A stretch of DNA of 64,000 bases. Origin: Haberlea rhodopensis. Lineage: Eukaryota > Streptophyta > Magnoliopsida > Lamiales > Gesneriaceae. Positions 31,753 through 43,277 of this stretch are shown here, in pieces; the stretch's first letter is position 1, and each line of letters begins with the position of its first letter. The notes beneath the pieces were generated by a model. The model was not told the DNA's origin. It searched no databases and was given only the letters and a program-made list of their open reading frames with translations. Made by a program: the position numbers and the translations under genes. The stretch is taken from contig CAJQUN010000052.1 in the NCBI GenBank assembly GCA_907163345.1, positions 3,596,001 through 3,660,000 of the forward strand. The letters run 5' to 3'.

Positions 31753-32276
31753 TGTGTAATTTATGATATTGAGATTGTGCTATTGGTATGCTCACACTGT
31801 GTGGGGGGCTGTTTCTGTTGAAACAGGTAGAACAGGTACATCATTGGCTTGGGGGATGTGTTTGAGCTACTGAATGACGATACTTCTAGGAGCTGGGTAT
31901 CGGTGTTGGTATGAACAATACTTCTTATACAGTTGATACACGTCTATGGGTGCAATGCTCGCATGTGAGCATTTAGATATGCGTATATGGTTTGTATAAG
32001 AGCTATGTGATATCTCTTTTCATTTATGCTTTGCATGCATTTAATTAAGGGAATTGCATAATGAATTGAGAACATGTTAGTGTATTATGAGGTGTATGCT
32101 TATACTAGTTGGATTGTATTGAGAATTGAATGAGAAGAGGATGAATAACCAAAAATTTTATAGATGGCATGTTAAGGTCACTGAAGCATGTACAAGAATT
32201 CCCTAATCTGGAAAAAGTATGCACCATTATTTGTGATAATACTCTAATAGCTGGTTAAGGGCATGGGGTCCTTACA
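31753..32276 (+). mobile_element. LTR D, right part
   Basis: Continues D after element C. It has GGTATGCTCACACTGTG, the acceptor-like CTGTTGAAACAG|GTAGAAC near 31825, and the LTR end GGGGTCCTTACA at 32276, as in LTRs B, J and K. No primer site follows, so this is a solo LTR or a 3' LTR. The next five bases are AGAAT. Confidence 0.8.
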
Positions 32277-34490
32277 AGAATGTACAGATGTACATCCGAA
32301 CATGAATTGAACGATGCGCGAAATAATTAAATAATTTCTAAAAATGGTTCAATAGATTTTAAAACCATTAATGAAATGATTATATACAAACTTTGCGTAA
32401 ATGTACCATAAAATCTATTTCAAGCAAAGTTGAATTTTTTGAAAATGTAGAATTGATATGAACTTAGACTTGGAGATCGCACGACAGTAGTGTTGAACAT
32501 GAACTTGTGGTCGGAACTATTAGGAATCTCAGGTTAAATGAAGTGATAATTTGGGTCTATTAAAAGAATAGAATTTGCATGGACTTGAGTATTAAATTAG
32601 TTAGACTTTGTGCACTTGTGGTAAAGTTTTGCGAAAAGTTGAAAACTGGTAAAACTTTCGAAGCCAATGTTGAATTTAGACAATTGAAATGATTGTCTTA
32701 TGTTAAGGATATACCTGCTTCATTATCTTAGAACGATTTTGTACGTCTACTAAAAGATCCACATTCTGAATCGTATCAGGTGTCAATCCAAAGCCACGAG
32801 CTGCTTATAATCTATCTTGTTTGCTCGAAATACGATTATGTCATACGAGTTTTCAAATTCTTGATATTTTCTCGAACTCGATGAGTCGAATCTTTTGACA
32901 AGTTCTAATCGAATGGTAATTACTCCTATTCGTATTCTCTTGGTCTTTCGTGACGAAAATAGATGTGTTGAATATCTGAAACAGATATCTTAGATTCCGC
33001 ATTTGAAATAATTTTGATCAATCCATCCAGCCTAAATGTGGATTGCACATGATGGTAATCTTTCTATCATGTTATTTAGCGGGTTTGACTTTTCCCATCG
33101 ATAGTGCAGAATATGAAAATCTCACATCTCTTATGCGATTAACTCAAACGAGCCAGATATTTCTCTGATCAAACGAGCGTAACTTTCGTTCTTTGATTAA
33201 CCACCTAATCTGTTTTCGTCATTTATTCTGACACCAAAGAAATTAGGAAAGATCTGAAAGATCTTTCAGTTTCCTATTAGGAAATGATTATGTATACCAT
33301 GCTATCCAAATGGAAATTTTGGATGATCGAACCGATACTCTTGAGCCATGTCATTTCTCGACGTAGCATTTCTGTGGATTCAATTAAGGTAGAAGAATGT
33401 TAAACTAACTAAGACCTATCAATGTTCGTAAACTTAAATATCTATCCTTTCGATCCGATCTGAATACGAGGCAACGTGGGTTGATGAATCTTTTGAAGGA
33501 TCGCGATGGTGAAGCAATATCACCTAGACGAATGAATGTCGACGGCTGTCCTCAGTCGTAAAGTCTACGAGTATATTCTAGATTATGTTTGTAGCATCAA
33601 GTACATGCTGATATCTATATTGCGGGCTGAACTTTTCAATCATACTAGAAGTCTATCAGTATTTCAGCATTTCAAATTGAGTCTGAATTTATTCTAAACA
33701 TCAGAAACGTCTAACCAATTGATGTTCAAATTCAGAAATCTTAAGAACTCGTATCTTCAGAACATCCTTTTTGCTTTCAGATATCTACTGATAGTTTCTA
33801 TGACTTAATGATTCATAAGTTGTTCCTGATAATTCTGATCTGGTCTCTGTAATTATTCGTGAAGTATATAACTGTGAAATCAGTATTTACCCTGAAGACG
33901 AAATATGCATATGACTCTGAGACCTCAGTTTTGATGAAGATGTATCAGATAAGACATTACTAAGTTTATTTTTTTTTCAAATGTTGAGGTTGTCAGTAAG
34001 TTTAAAATGGATGAATAAAACTTGGAGGGTTGCTTGATGGCTTTAAAAATCCCGATGGGATTGATAATATGTGGCTATGGAGTGGCACGTATTCCTCGAT
34101 CACCCAAAGACGGTGATGCTGTTTGGACATTATTGATCTGCTTGCTAAGTCTGCACTTTTCTTTTCCTTACGAGCGGACTTATCCTTATACGAACATGAC
34201 CCTATTTTTCTCGGGGATATGTTACGTCATGTGGCAAATGATTTTAACTTTGGAGGGCATGAAGCTTTGCCGTTAATCGAGGTTTCTATATTGTTAACCA
34301 CCAACGAGCTTAGGTTCGACATCTTTTGAAACCTTTTGGAAGAGACGCTGTAGATCGCCTCTAGCCTGGAAAGAAATTTGTGAAAAACCAGTTGACTGGA
34401 CCTTATATAATACGAGAAACGAATTGTAAGATTTAGTTTATCGGATAGCGGATGATGGCTGCCCAGGATCGTCAAGCTAGTTTTGCTTCT
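32277..34490 (+). pseudogene. Element F: strongly decayed gypsy pol
   Basis: There is no open frame, but ordered traces of pol remain. Near 33315-33400 the frames give pieces like the RT thumb (LSHVISRRSISVDSIKVEE). Near 33455-33560 are pieces of the RNase H linker (RQRG, LLKDRDGE). Near 34105-34170 is an integrase-core piece (AVWT, then a frameshift, then IDLLAKSALF). At 34340-34369 is KRRCRSPLAW, and near 34450-34490 AAQDRQASFAS. The stretch 32277-32690 shows nothing I recognise. The sequence is AT-rich with many CG-to-TG/CA changes, and it is the oldest layer. It breaks at 34490, where G is inserted, and continues at 54252. Confidence 0.82.
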
Positions 34491-36501
34491 TGTAAGGACC
34501 CTAGTTCTTTAAGTGCGGATTAAAGGCGTAAATAGAGCTAACATACATCTATAGAGTATAAAGTTTGTGTTGATGCCTTGAGCTGTTAAGATTACAGTGC
34601 GAAAATAAAGTTCCAAAAGGGATTAATTACATTCCCAACCAATTGAATGTTAATCCTATAGCTTTACACTACTCCTAGAGTAGAGACTATACAAAAGAAT
34701 TAAGCCTGCTATACCAACAGCACTCCTCACAAGCTCACCGCATCAACCCGCCTTAGCCCTTCCGCCCAAAAGTACCTACAGGAACAACCCCAAAACCATG
34801 AGCATGCAACAAACCATATTCACAATAACATGATTGTAATTTAGAAATGCATAAACTGTAAATACGAATCACTTCCTGTATCTAATACATTTAAAGCTCC
34901 ATTTGGTTGTCCCTGTACCACAATCATAATCAATGGATTATAATACCAATAATGTATGTCATGACATGCACCCATTCCATGTATACCAATGGCCATTTCC
35001 AGTATTATTATATCAGTGGCATAATACCCCTCGCGTTTACATGACAGCGGCATTAATACCCCTCGCTTCGATATATTAGCGGGATAATATCCCTCGCAAT
35101 AGTAATATGACAGCCGAATTATCCTTCGCTTCGACATATTTGCGGCAAATATTCTTCATCGCTATAATATGACAGCGGCAAGTATTCGATCATCGCTTTG
35201 ACATGAAGGCGGCAAGTATTCTTCATCACTGGAATATAACCTCGACTCATAATCACATGCACCAATGCATCCAATATACACATGCAACCATAATGCATAT
35301 TCAACCCATGTATGTAACCATGATGTATAACCAAGACCATGTATGCAACCATAATGCATAATCAATTCCATGTGTGTAACCATAATGCATAACCAATTCA
35401 ATGCGTAAAAATACGTTTTACCGTCCGATGCTCGTACGTCTCACTACGTACCTTTGTACCAAAATGTGGTGTGTTGTGGACTTTATCTCCTAGGCTGTGT
35501 GGCCACGTGGGATGGTTCTACACATTCACACAAACCATAATTAGGAGCCAATAATAGTCCAATACCAAAAATCCCACAAAAATAATCAAAAACACACTTT
35601 TTGGTGACTCGCGATCAATCGCCACAAGGCCCCGATCGATCGCGAGATCACACTGCCCGTATCCGAAATTTTCTACACTCGACGATCGATCGCCAAGCGC
35701 CTCTGGAGCGCATTGCCTCTTGGCGATCGATCGCGCCATTTGCAGCGATCGATCGCCACAGCCTGTACACGCGATTTCCACCATTTTTACACCATATTTC
35801 TTCCCCAACTACACCAACACATAAACCATCAAACCAACAACATATAAACACCATAAACCTTCAACATACACCTCAAAACAATCAAAAATCTAACACGCAA
35901 CCAAAACCATACCAACTCAAAACAAACCCATTTCAAAACAACAAATACCATTTCAAATCCAAACCAAACACCATAAAAACATCAAGGAGGTATCCATACA
36001 TCTTATGGACTCTAAATCTCACCAAGGATCTCACAAACCAAGCTTTTGCAAGGATTTTTCTCTCCTCCTTTAGCCAAAATCGAAAATGGTTTGGGGATAG
36101 GGTTTGGAAGAGTGATTGGAGATTGTAAAAAGTGATGGGGAAAGTGGTGGGTAGTGGGGTATAAGGGGTTTTAATTAAAACATGTACCCCAATAATTAGC
36201 ATGATGTATAAAATACCCCAACATGATATTTTAAAAAGTATTTTACTAAAATGCACCAAAACCTCAATTAAATCCATGCTTTACCAAGTAATTATCAACC
36301 CTCACAATTAAACCACGCTAGCACCCAAAATTCCCAACATGCATAATATACACCCTCAAACGCACCACCGGGTCACACCCACCATGTGACTAAGCATTTC
36401 ACCATATTAATTAAATCCAACACTAGATTAATTAACACCACAGATAATCATATAAACATAATTAATTCCCAATTGCATATAATTATTTCGGGGATATCAC
36501 A
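34491..36501 (-). repeat. 3' LTR of element G
   Basis: TGTAAGGACC...GGATATCACA. It is shorter than its partner (2011 against 2065 bp), mainly because three palindrome units are missing. The exon-like block ends at the donor near 35452. GCGA/CCGC blocks lie at about 35005-35215. Confidence 0.93.
35612..35755 (-). repeat. Five-unit palindrome array in G 3' LTR
   Basis: Units start at 35612 (CGATCAATCG), 35633, 35683, 35724 and 35746, with spacings of 21, 50, 41 and 22 bp. Compared with the 5' LTR, exactly three units (63 bp) of the central group are missing while both long gaps are kept. This fits slippage or unequal exchange between units. Confidence 0.93.
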
Positions 36502-36571
36502 ATACTCCCCTACTTATAAGATTTTGCCCTCGAAATCGTATGCACTTACCCAAAACGAAACTAAACATAAA

Positions 36572-37432
36572 TCACATACCAGAAAATAGTTCCGGGTAAT
36601 ACTGCACCATATGCTGCTCCGTCTCCCACGTGGCTTCCTCGACACCCCTGCGATCCCACTGAACCTTGACCATCCGTATCACTTTGTTCCGAAGTCTGCG
36701 ATCATCTCTATCCAGAATCCTGACTGGTCGTTCCTCGTAGGATACATCAGAATCTAATTGTACCTCAGAAGGCTGCAACACATGTGACGGATCCGGCCCA
36801 TATTTCCGCAACATAGATACGTGGAATAAGTCGTGAATATCAGATAACGACGGTGGCAAAGCTAAACTGTAAGCCAAGGCACCGATGCGCTGTAAAATCT
36901 CATACGGTCCAACATACCTTGGAGACAATTTCCCACGCATACCAAACCGCACAACACCCCTGAAAGGTGAGATCTTCAAAAAGACACTGTCTCCCAACTG
37001 AAACTCCAACGGTCTCACAGTTTATTTGCATAGGCTGTCTGTCTATCCTGGGCTGCCTTCATTTTCTGCCGGATAACCTTTATCTTATCCTCCATTTCCT
37101 GAATCAGTTCAGGTCCTCCCACTGCTTTACTGGTCAAGTAATCCCAGTATAATGGCGACCTACAACGCCGACCGTACAGAGCCTCAAACGGAGCCATCTG
37201 AATACTCGCCTGATAGCTATTGTTGTAAGATAACTCTACCAAAGCCAATGAGTCTTGCCATGAGGCATCAAACTCTAATACACAAGCCCGCAGCATGTCC
37301 TCGAGCGTCTATATAGTACGCTCGGTCTTACCGTCCATCTGGGGATGATATGTTGTACTCAACCTCACCTCAGTACCCAAAGCTGGCTGTAGACCTCCCC
37401 AAAAATGAGATGTAAACCGCGGATCTCTGTCA
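36572..37432 (-). pseudogene. G: integrase C-terminal half and chromodomain
   Basis: The minus strand carries the integrase core after the H insertion: the QMDGKTERTI stretch followed by an in-frame TAG where Q is expected, then TLEDML, VELSYNNSYQASIQMAPFEA and YGRRCRSPLYW. A frameshift near 37017 follows NK. Then come LEFQLGDSVFLKISPF, GPYEILQRIGALAY, VSYEERPVRILDRDDRRLR, VKVQWDRRGVEEATWETEQ and LFSGM. The polypurine tract (36502-36520, reverse) and the hairpin follow. The product is non-functional. Confidence 0.87.
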
Positions 37433-37437
37433 GATAC

Positions 37438-39459
37438 TGTAAGGACCCTAAACCTTAACAGTGAATTCAAGATATAAATAGGGCTAAATATGTATTAAAG
37501 ACATCTTAGGGTTCTGGTTTGATGTGAGCTCAATTAGGTTACAGGCCAAAATAAAACTTCAACAATTAATCAGTTACATTCCCGATTATGAATGTTTAAG
37601 TGATAGCATTAGACTACTTCTCGAGTAGAGACTATCCAAAATTCATGTACTCTATCTTCATTTACACTTTCAACAGCTCACAGTTCAACCGACCCTCAGC
37701 CCCCTTGATTCAAAATGTACCTACAGGAACAACTCACCATGAGCATATATATATATATCATCACTTAACACAATTTAACTTAATAAAGTAATTAAGCGTA
37801 TGAAACGATTAATTGATATGCTCCTCGATTACCACATTAGCACATTTCATTGTTGTTCCTGTTTCACAAGCTTATACACAAAATCATTAGTTCACGATAT
37901 AATGATCGATAACGCGTTTCCAATTATAACCACAATAATTCACTTTAACCACTAGAATTGTGACTGTTCCGGTCCCAATACAACAGCGGAATTTTAGGAC
38001 CCCTCGCTTCGACATATAGCGGCATCATATGATATCCCTCGCTTCGACAATGACAGCGGCATGTTACCTCGCTTAGACATGACCGCGGCAAATATCATAC
38101 TACCATCGCTTCATATGACAGCGGCAAGTACCTCCCTCGCTCGGAGATAAAGGCTACCGGAACATTCATCAATTCCCATCACATTAATCAATCACATAGT
38201 TGATTCCATTATCACAGTAAATCACAATCATTTCACATATATCATCACGTGTAAGGATTCACTATCCACAATATACATAATTAAATGTATGGCACGTTTT
38301 ACCGTCCGATGCTCGTACGTCTCACTACGTACCTTGGTTCCAAAAGTGGAGATATCGTGGACTTTATCTCCTAGGCTGTGTGGCTACCTGGGATGGTTCT
38401 ACATAATCACATGAATCCATATTAGAAACCAATAAAGGAACCATTCTAAAAAACATCACTATTTAGAACAAATCTCAAAATCCAAAATTTAAGCCTTGCG
38501 ATCGATCGGTCCCAAGCCCCGATCGATCGCCAAGTTGAGAAAAATAAGCATCTGAATACTGCCTCCACCGATCGATCGGGCCATTTTACCGATCGATCGA
38601 GACATCACACCGATCGATCGGTAAAAATCGTCGATCGATCGGTAAGCTCTTTTTACGCCTGGCTTAGGTAGTGACTTGCTCGATCGATCGGACCAAATTT
38701 CCGATCGATCGAGAAACCCTGTTTCAGCGAGAAACATCCAAGTATGAGCTTCTAACCACACCTATACTCAAGCACAACCAAAAGCAACCACCAAGCTCAA
38801 CATATAACCACAAAACAACATGAAAATACATCCCCCCCAAGTATAACAACATGATGGAACAAGATCCACCCCTTTTTAACCCCAAAATATGACACAAGAA
38901 TGATTAAGAACCAACAAAACTTCATTACATTGATAGCTTACCCCTTAGGCTTCAAGATTTTTGCAAGGAATCACCAAAAGGACTCTTTCTCAAACTTTTC
39001 TCCTTCTCATCTTGCCAAGAAACGAAAATGGGGTTTTCTTGCAAGAGATAAGGTGGAGGGATGGGGTCTTGGGGACAAAGGCTGGTAGAGAAAAAGGTGA
39101 TGGGATGTAAAGATGTGAGCAAGTGGCTCATGCCATGTTATGGTTTAAAATGTGCATCAAGACCCAAGCATGATATATAAAATACCCTTACATGATATTT
39201 TAAAACCATTTTACCACAATGGATCAAAGTCCCTATTAAAATCATGCTTTACCAAATGAACACAACTCATTACATTTAAACCATTAAAACACCCAAACAC
39301 CCAACATGAATAACATGCACTCCGAAATGCTCTACCGGGTCACTCCTATCATGTGACTAAGCATTTTACCAATATAATTTACGCCAACACAGATTTAATT
39401 ATCACCATAAATCACATAAACATGCCCAAATTGCATATAATTATTTCGGGGATATCACA
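37438..39459 (-). repeat. 3' LTR of element H
   Basis: TGTAAGGACC...GGATATCACA. Element-sense order: TATA-like TTTTATATATC near 39178, leader with GCAAAAATCTTG near 38955-38970, palindrome array 38499-38711, exon-like block with VEPSQVATQPRR and stop (38364-38402), donor near 38333, GCGA/CCGC blocks 37980-38150, and the acceptor-like CCTGTAG near 37725. It differs from the 5' LTR by an AT-repeat length change and a few bases. Confidence 0.95.
38499..38711 (-). repeat. Eight-unit palindrome array in H 3' LTR
   Basis: Units start at 38499, 38520, 38569, 38590, 38611, 38632, 38681 and 38702. The spacings are 21, 49, 21, 21, 21, 49 and 21 bp, a perfectly symmetric 2-4-2 layout. Flanks extend the palindrome as CCGATCGATCGG or end in GA. 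All eight cores are intact. Confidence 0.97.
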
Positions 39460-39528
39460 ATACTCCCCTACTTATAAGATTTCGCCCTCGAAATCACATG
39501 CACTTACCCAACCAAAACTAAACATAAA

Positions 39529-42500
39529 TCACATACCAGAGAATAGTTCTGGGTAGTGCTGCACCATATGCCGTTCCGTCTCCCACGTGGCCTCTTCGAC
39601 ACCCCGACGATCCCACTGAACCTTGACCATCGGTATGACCTTGCTTCGAAGTCTGCGATCCTCTCGATCCAGAATTCTGACTGGCCGTTCAACATAGGAT
39701 ACATCTGAACTCAACTGAACCTCAGAAGGCTGCAACACATGAGACGGGTGCGGCTCATACTTCCTCAACATAGAAACATGGAAGACATCATGTATACCGG
39801 ATAATGACGGCGGTAGGGCTAGTCGGTAAGCCAAAGTACCTATGCGCTGCAATATCTCGTATGGCCCAACATACCTCGGAGACAACTTCCCCCGCATACC
39901 GAAACGAACTACACTTCTGAAAGGTGAGATTTTCAGAAAGACCTTGTCTCCTACTTGGAATTCCAATGGTCTCCGTCGTTTATTAGCATAGGCCGCTTGC
40001 CTATCTTGAGCCGCTTTCATTTTCTGACGGATCACTTTGATTTTCTCTTCCATTTCACGAATCAATTCTGGTCCTCCGACCGTCTTACTAGTCAAATCTT
40101 CCCAGTATAACGGTGACCTACAACGTCGACCGTAAAGGGCCTCAAATGGAGCCATCTGTATGCTCGCCTGATAACTGTTGTTGTAAGAGAATTCTACAAG
40201 TGGCACTGAATCTTGCCACGGAGTATCGAACTCCAATACACATGCCCTCAATATGTCCTCAAGCGTCTGTATGGTACGCTCTGTCTGACCATCTGTCTGA
40301 GGGTGGTAAGCTGTACTCAGTCTCACCTCTGTACCCAAAGCTGATTGAAGACCCTCCCAAAAGTGCGATGTGAACCGCGGGTCTCTATCGGATACAATCG
40401 AGACTGGAATGCCATGCAATCTTACTACGTCCCGAACATATAACTGAGCCATCTTTAAGTATGTGAAAGTCATACTATATGGAATGAAGTGAGCCACTTT
40501 CGTCAGTCGATCTACAATGACCCAGATCGCATCAAATCCCGAGGCAGTCCTTGGCAAATGGGTCACGAAATCCATAGAGATGTGCTCCCACTTCCACTCT
40601 GGTATCTCTAAACTCTTCAACTCGCCTCCGGGCCTCTGCCTTTCTGCTTTCACTTGTTGGCAAATTAGGCACTTCTTAACGAATGACATAACGTCTCTCT
40701 TCATCCGTCTCCACCAAAATTGATTACACAAGTCCTTGTACATCTTTCTCCCACCTGGATGGATGCTAAATCTGCTACAATGAGCACGAGGCAAGATTCC
40801 TTGGCGTAACTCTGGTGCCCTCGGCACTACCCAGCGGTTACCAAGCCTCAAGGAACCATCTTCTGCTACTCTGGACTTGGATAATTGACCCATTCGTAAA
40901 TATGACAACCATCTCTGTACCTCAACGTCTGTCGTCTGAGCTTTCCTGATAAGTTCAAATATATCCGGTTCTGCCAATAAGGTCGACACCAGCACCGGCG
41001 ATACATCTAAATCAAAATCATATCCCAATTGACAACAAGAGGCCATCAAAGCCGATAGCTGAATCACATCATCTGCTGTATACTTCACTTTCCTGCTCAA
41101 GGCATCAGCGGTCAGGTTCGCCTTCCCTGGATGGTACTCTATCTCGCAATCATAGTCCTTGAGTAAATCCATCCACCTCCTTTGCCTCATATTCAGTTCC
41201 GCTTGAGTAAATAGAAACTTCAAGCTCTTATGATCCGTATAAATGGTAAAGGATGTACCATAGAGATAATGTCGCCAAATTTTCAAAGCGAAAATAATGG
41301 CCGCCAATTCCAAATCATGAACCGGGTACCTGGTCTCATGAGGCTTCAACTGCCTCGATGCATAAGCCACCACATGCTTATCCTGCATCAGTACATAGCC
41401 CAATCCTTGCAGTGATGCATCCGTGTACAAAGCAAACCGCTCGTTCTCCGAAGGAATTACCAGAACAGGTGTTGTAGTCAGTCGGTGCTTCAACTCTTGG
41501 AAGCTCTGCTCACACGCCTCAGACCATGAAAACGGAACACCCTTCTGAGTCAACTGCGTCAACGGCTTAGCGATCTTAGAGAATCCCTCGACGAAACGTC
41601 GGTAGTAACCCGCTAAACCGAGGAAGCTACGGATCTCGGGCACAGATGTAGGCGCAGACCAATCCATCACTGCTTCCACTTTCCTGGGATCCACAGAAAT
41701 CCCATCACTAGAAATCACATGCCCCAAAAATACAACGCTGCTCAGCCAAAATTCACACTTGCTCAGCTTTGCATACAACTGATTGTCCCGCAGAATCTGG
41801 AGCACTGTCCTCAAATGATTCCTGTGTTCATCCTCGCTCCGAGAATAGATAAGTATATCGTCAATAAATACGATGACGAACTGATCCAAATAGGGTTGGA
41901 ACACTCGATTCATTAAGTTCATGAATACAGCCGGGGCGTTTGTCACTCCAAACGGCATAACCAAAAACTCATAATGACCATAACGGGTCCGGAAGGCCGT
42001 CTTCTGTACATCATCCTCTCTAACTCGAATCTGGTGGTACCCCGACCTCAAATCAATCTTACTGTACAACCTCGTGCCCTGCAACTGATCAAATAAGTCA
42101 TCGATCCGCGGAAGAGGGTATTTATTCTTCACTGTGGCCTTATTCAATTGCCGGTAGTCGAGGCACAATCGCATTGACCCATCCTTCTTCTTCACAAATA
42201 ACACAGGCGCACCCCAAGGTGATACGCTGGGGCGTATGTAACCCTTATCAAGGAGTTCCTGTAGTTGCTCTTTCAACTCCCTCAACTCTGCCGGTGCCAT
42301 CCGGTAAGGGGCACGAGAAATAGCGGATGTCCCTGGTAATAATTCGATCCCGAACTCGACTTCCCTAATCGGCGGAAATCCGGGAATCTCTTCCGGAAAT
42401 ACATCGGCAAACTCGGCAACTACTGGAATATCTTCGACCCTTAACTCTTCTTTCTTTCCAGCAATGTCAATGGCATAAATAAGGTAACCTTCATGCCCAC

Positions 42501-42663
42501 GTTCCAATGACCGAGTCATCTTTAAGGCCGATATCAATGGGATTCTTGAGCGGGAACCATCCCCATAAAAAGTCCACTGAATCCCCAAATTAGATCTGAA
42601 CCGCACTGTTCTCTGTCTGCAGTCCACCACTGCCTGATACCTGTTTAGCACATCAATCCCCAC
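39529..42663 (-). CDS. H: intact RT, RNase H, integrase and chromodomain frame
   Basis: 1044 codons are open from GIDVLNRYQAVVDC (the protease end) to LFSGM and stop. RT starts near residue 120 with SVSPWGAPVLFVKKKDGSM, LCLDYRQLNKA, then FIDDILIYS. RNase H has ALYTDASLQGLGYVLMQD and the FTIYTDHKSLKFLFTQ stretch. The integrase zinc module has HPGGRKMYKDL and CLICQQVKAE; the core acids are D in SMDFVTHLP, D in VSDRDPRF and E in QTERTIQTLED. At the end are GPYEILQRIGTLAYRLALPP and the chromodomain (VERPVRILDREDRRLRSK, VKVQWDRRGVEEATWETE). All catalytic residues are present. The first Met is not a true start: this is the 3' part of a gag-pol polyprotein, separated from the protease frame by one missing base near 42670. 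Confidence 0.93.
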   Translation of the reverse strand: MGIDVLNRYQAVVDCRQRTVRFRSNLGIQWTFYGDGSRSRIPLISALKMTRSLERGHEGYLIYAIDIAGKKEELRVEDIPVVAEFADVFPEEIPGFPPIREVEFGIELLPGTSAISRAPYRMAPAELRELKEQLQELLDKGYIRPSVSPWGAPVLFVKKKDGSMRLCLDYRQLNKATVKNKYPLPRIDDLFDQLQGTRLYSKIDLRSGYHQIRVREDDVQKTAFRTRYGHYEFLVMPFGVTNAPAVFMNLMNRVFQPYLDQFVIVFIDDILIYSRSEDEHRNHLRTVLQILRDNQLYAKLSKCEFWLSSVVFLGHVISSDGISVDPRKVEAVMDWSAPTSVPEIRSFLGLAGYYRRFVEGFSKIAKPLTQLTQKGVPFSWSEACEQSFQELKHRLTTTPVLVIPSENERFALYTDASLQGLGYVLMQDKHVVAYASRQLKPHETRYPVHDLELAAIIFALKIWRHYLYGTSFTIYTDHKSLKFLFTQAELNMRQRRWMDLLKDYDCEIEYHPGKANLTADALSRKVKYTADDVIQLSALMASCCQLGYDFDLDVSPVLVSTLLAEPDIFELIRKAQTTDVEVQRWLSYLRMGQLSKSRVAEDGSLRLGNRWVVPRAPELRQGILPRAHCSRFSIHPGGRKMYKDLCNQFWWRRMKRDVMSFVKKCLICQQVKAERQRPGGELKSLEIPEWKWEHISMDFVTHLPRTASGFDAIWVIVDRLTKVAHFIPYSMTFTYLKMAQLYVRDVVRLHGIPVSIVSDRDPRFTSHFWEGLQSALGTEVRLSTAYHPQTDGQTERTIQTLEDILRACVLEFDTPWQDSVPLVEFSYNNSYQASIQMAPFEALYGRRCRSPLYWEDLTSKTVGGPELIREMEEKIKVIRQKMKAAQDRQAAYANKRRRPLEFQVGDKVFLKISPFRSVVRFGMRGKLSPRYVGPYEILQRIGTLAYRLALPPSLSGIHDVFHVSMLRKYEPHPSHVLQPSEVQLSSDVSYVERPVRILDREDRRLRSKVIPMVKVQWDRRGVEEATWETERHMVQHYPELFSGM

Positions 42664-43277
42664 GATGCAATCAAAATCTGCATCTCCAAAACGATCAAAT
42701 CTGACTTCAACTCGTTGCCCTCAAAATAAATGAGGCCGTCATCAATGAACCGATCTGCAATCACACTTTTTCCAGCGGGTGTCAAAACCACAAGAGGCGT
42801 GGGTGACGGAGTCGTGCATATACGGTGCCTCTCCACAAAACTTGTCGACACAAAGGAGTGTGACGCACCTGTATCTATCAAAATATAAGCAGGATGCTTA
42901 AATAAATGACACGTACCCGCTATCACTTCCTCTGGAGCTGCTGTAGCCTGCTCCCTGGTTAGGGCGTACACTTGCCCTTGAGGTGGCCCCAACGGCTGTC
43001 CTCCCAATGGCCTCGGTGCAAATGGTGGTCTCTGCTGTGCTGGCCTGTCTGAAGGTCTCCCCATCGTATTCTGTGATCCTCCCCGGTTAGGACACTTCCG
43101 GGCCAAGTGGCCATGTTTACCACATTCGTAACAAGCGGAGCATCCTTTCACTGAATGAGGTCCTCCGCACAGAATACACTTAACCTTTTTCAAAACTGCT
43201 AGCCTGAGACTGTCCGTTATGAGACGGAGCATTACTTCCACGACCACCCCTTCCACGAGCATCATGCCATCTACCAC
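42645..43277 (-). pseudogene. H: zinc knuckle and protease frame
   Basis: The frame carries CILCGGPHSVKGCSACYECG, with the knuckle CYECGKHGHLARKC (CX2CX4HX4C). It continues with PLGPPQGQVYALTREQATAA and the protease LIDTGASHSFVSTSFVERH with all active-site residues. It then shifts out of frame at VLEMQ where the other copies read GMxDFDC. It is joined to gag by a frame change near 43185 in a run of A, and to pol by one near 42670. Each could be mutation or sequencing error. Confidence 0.9.
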
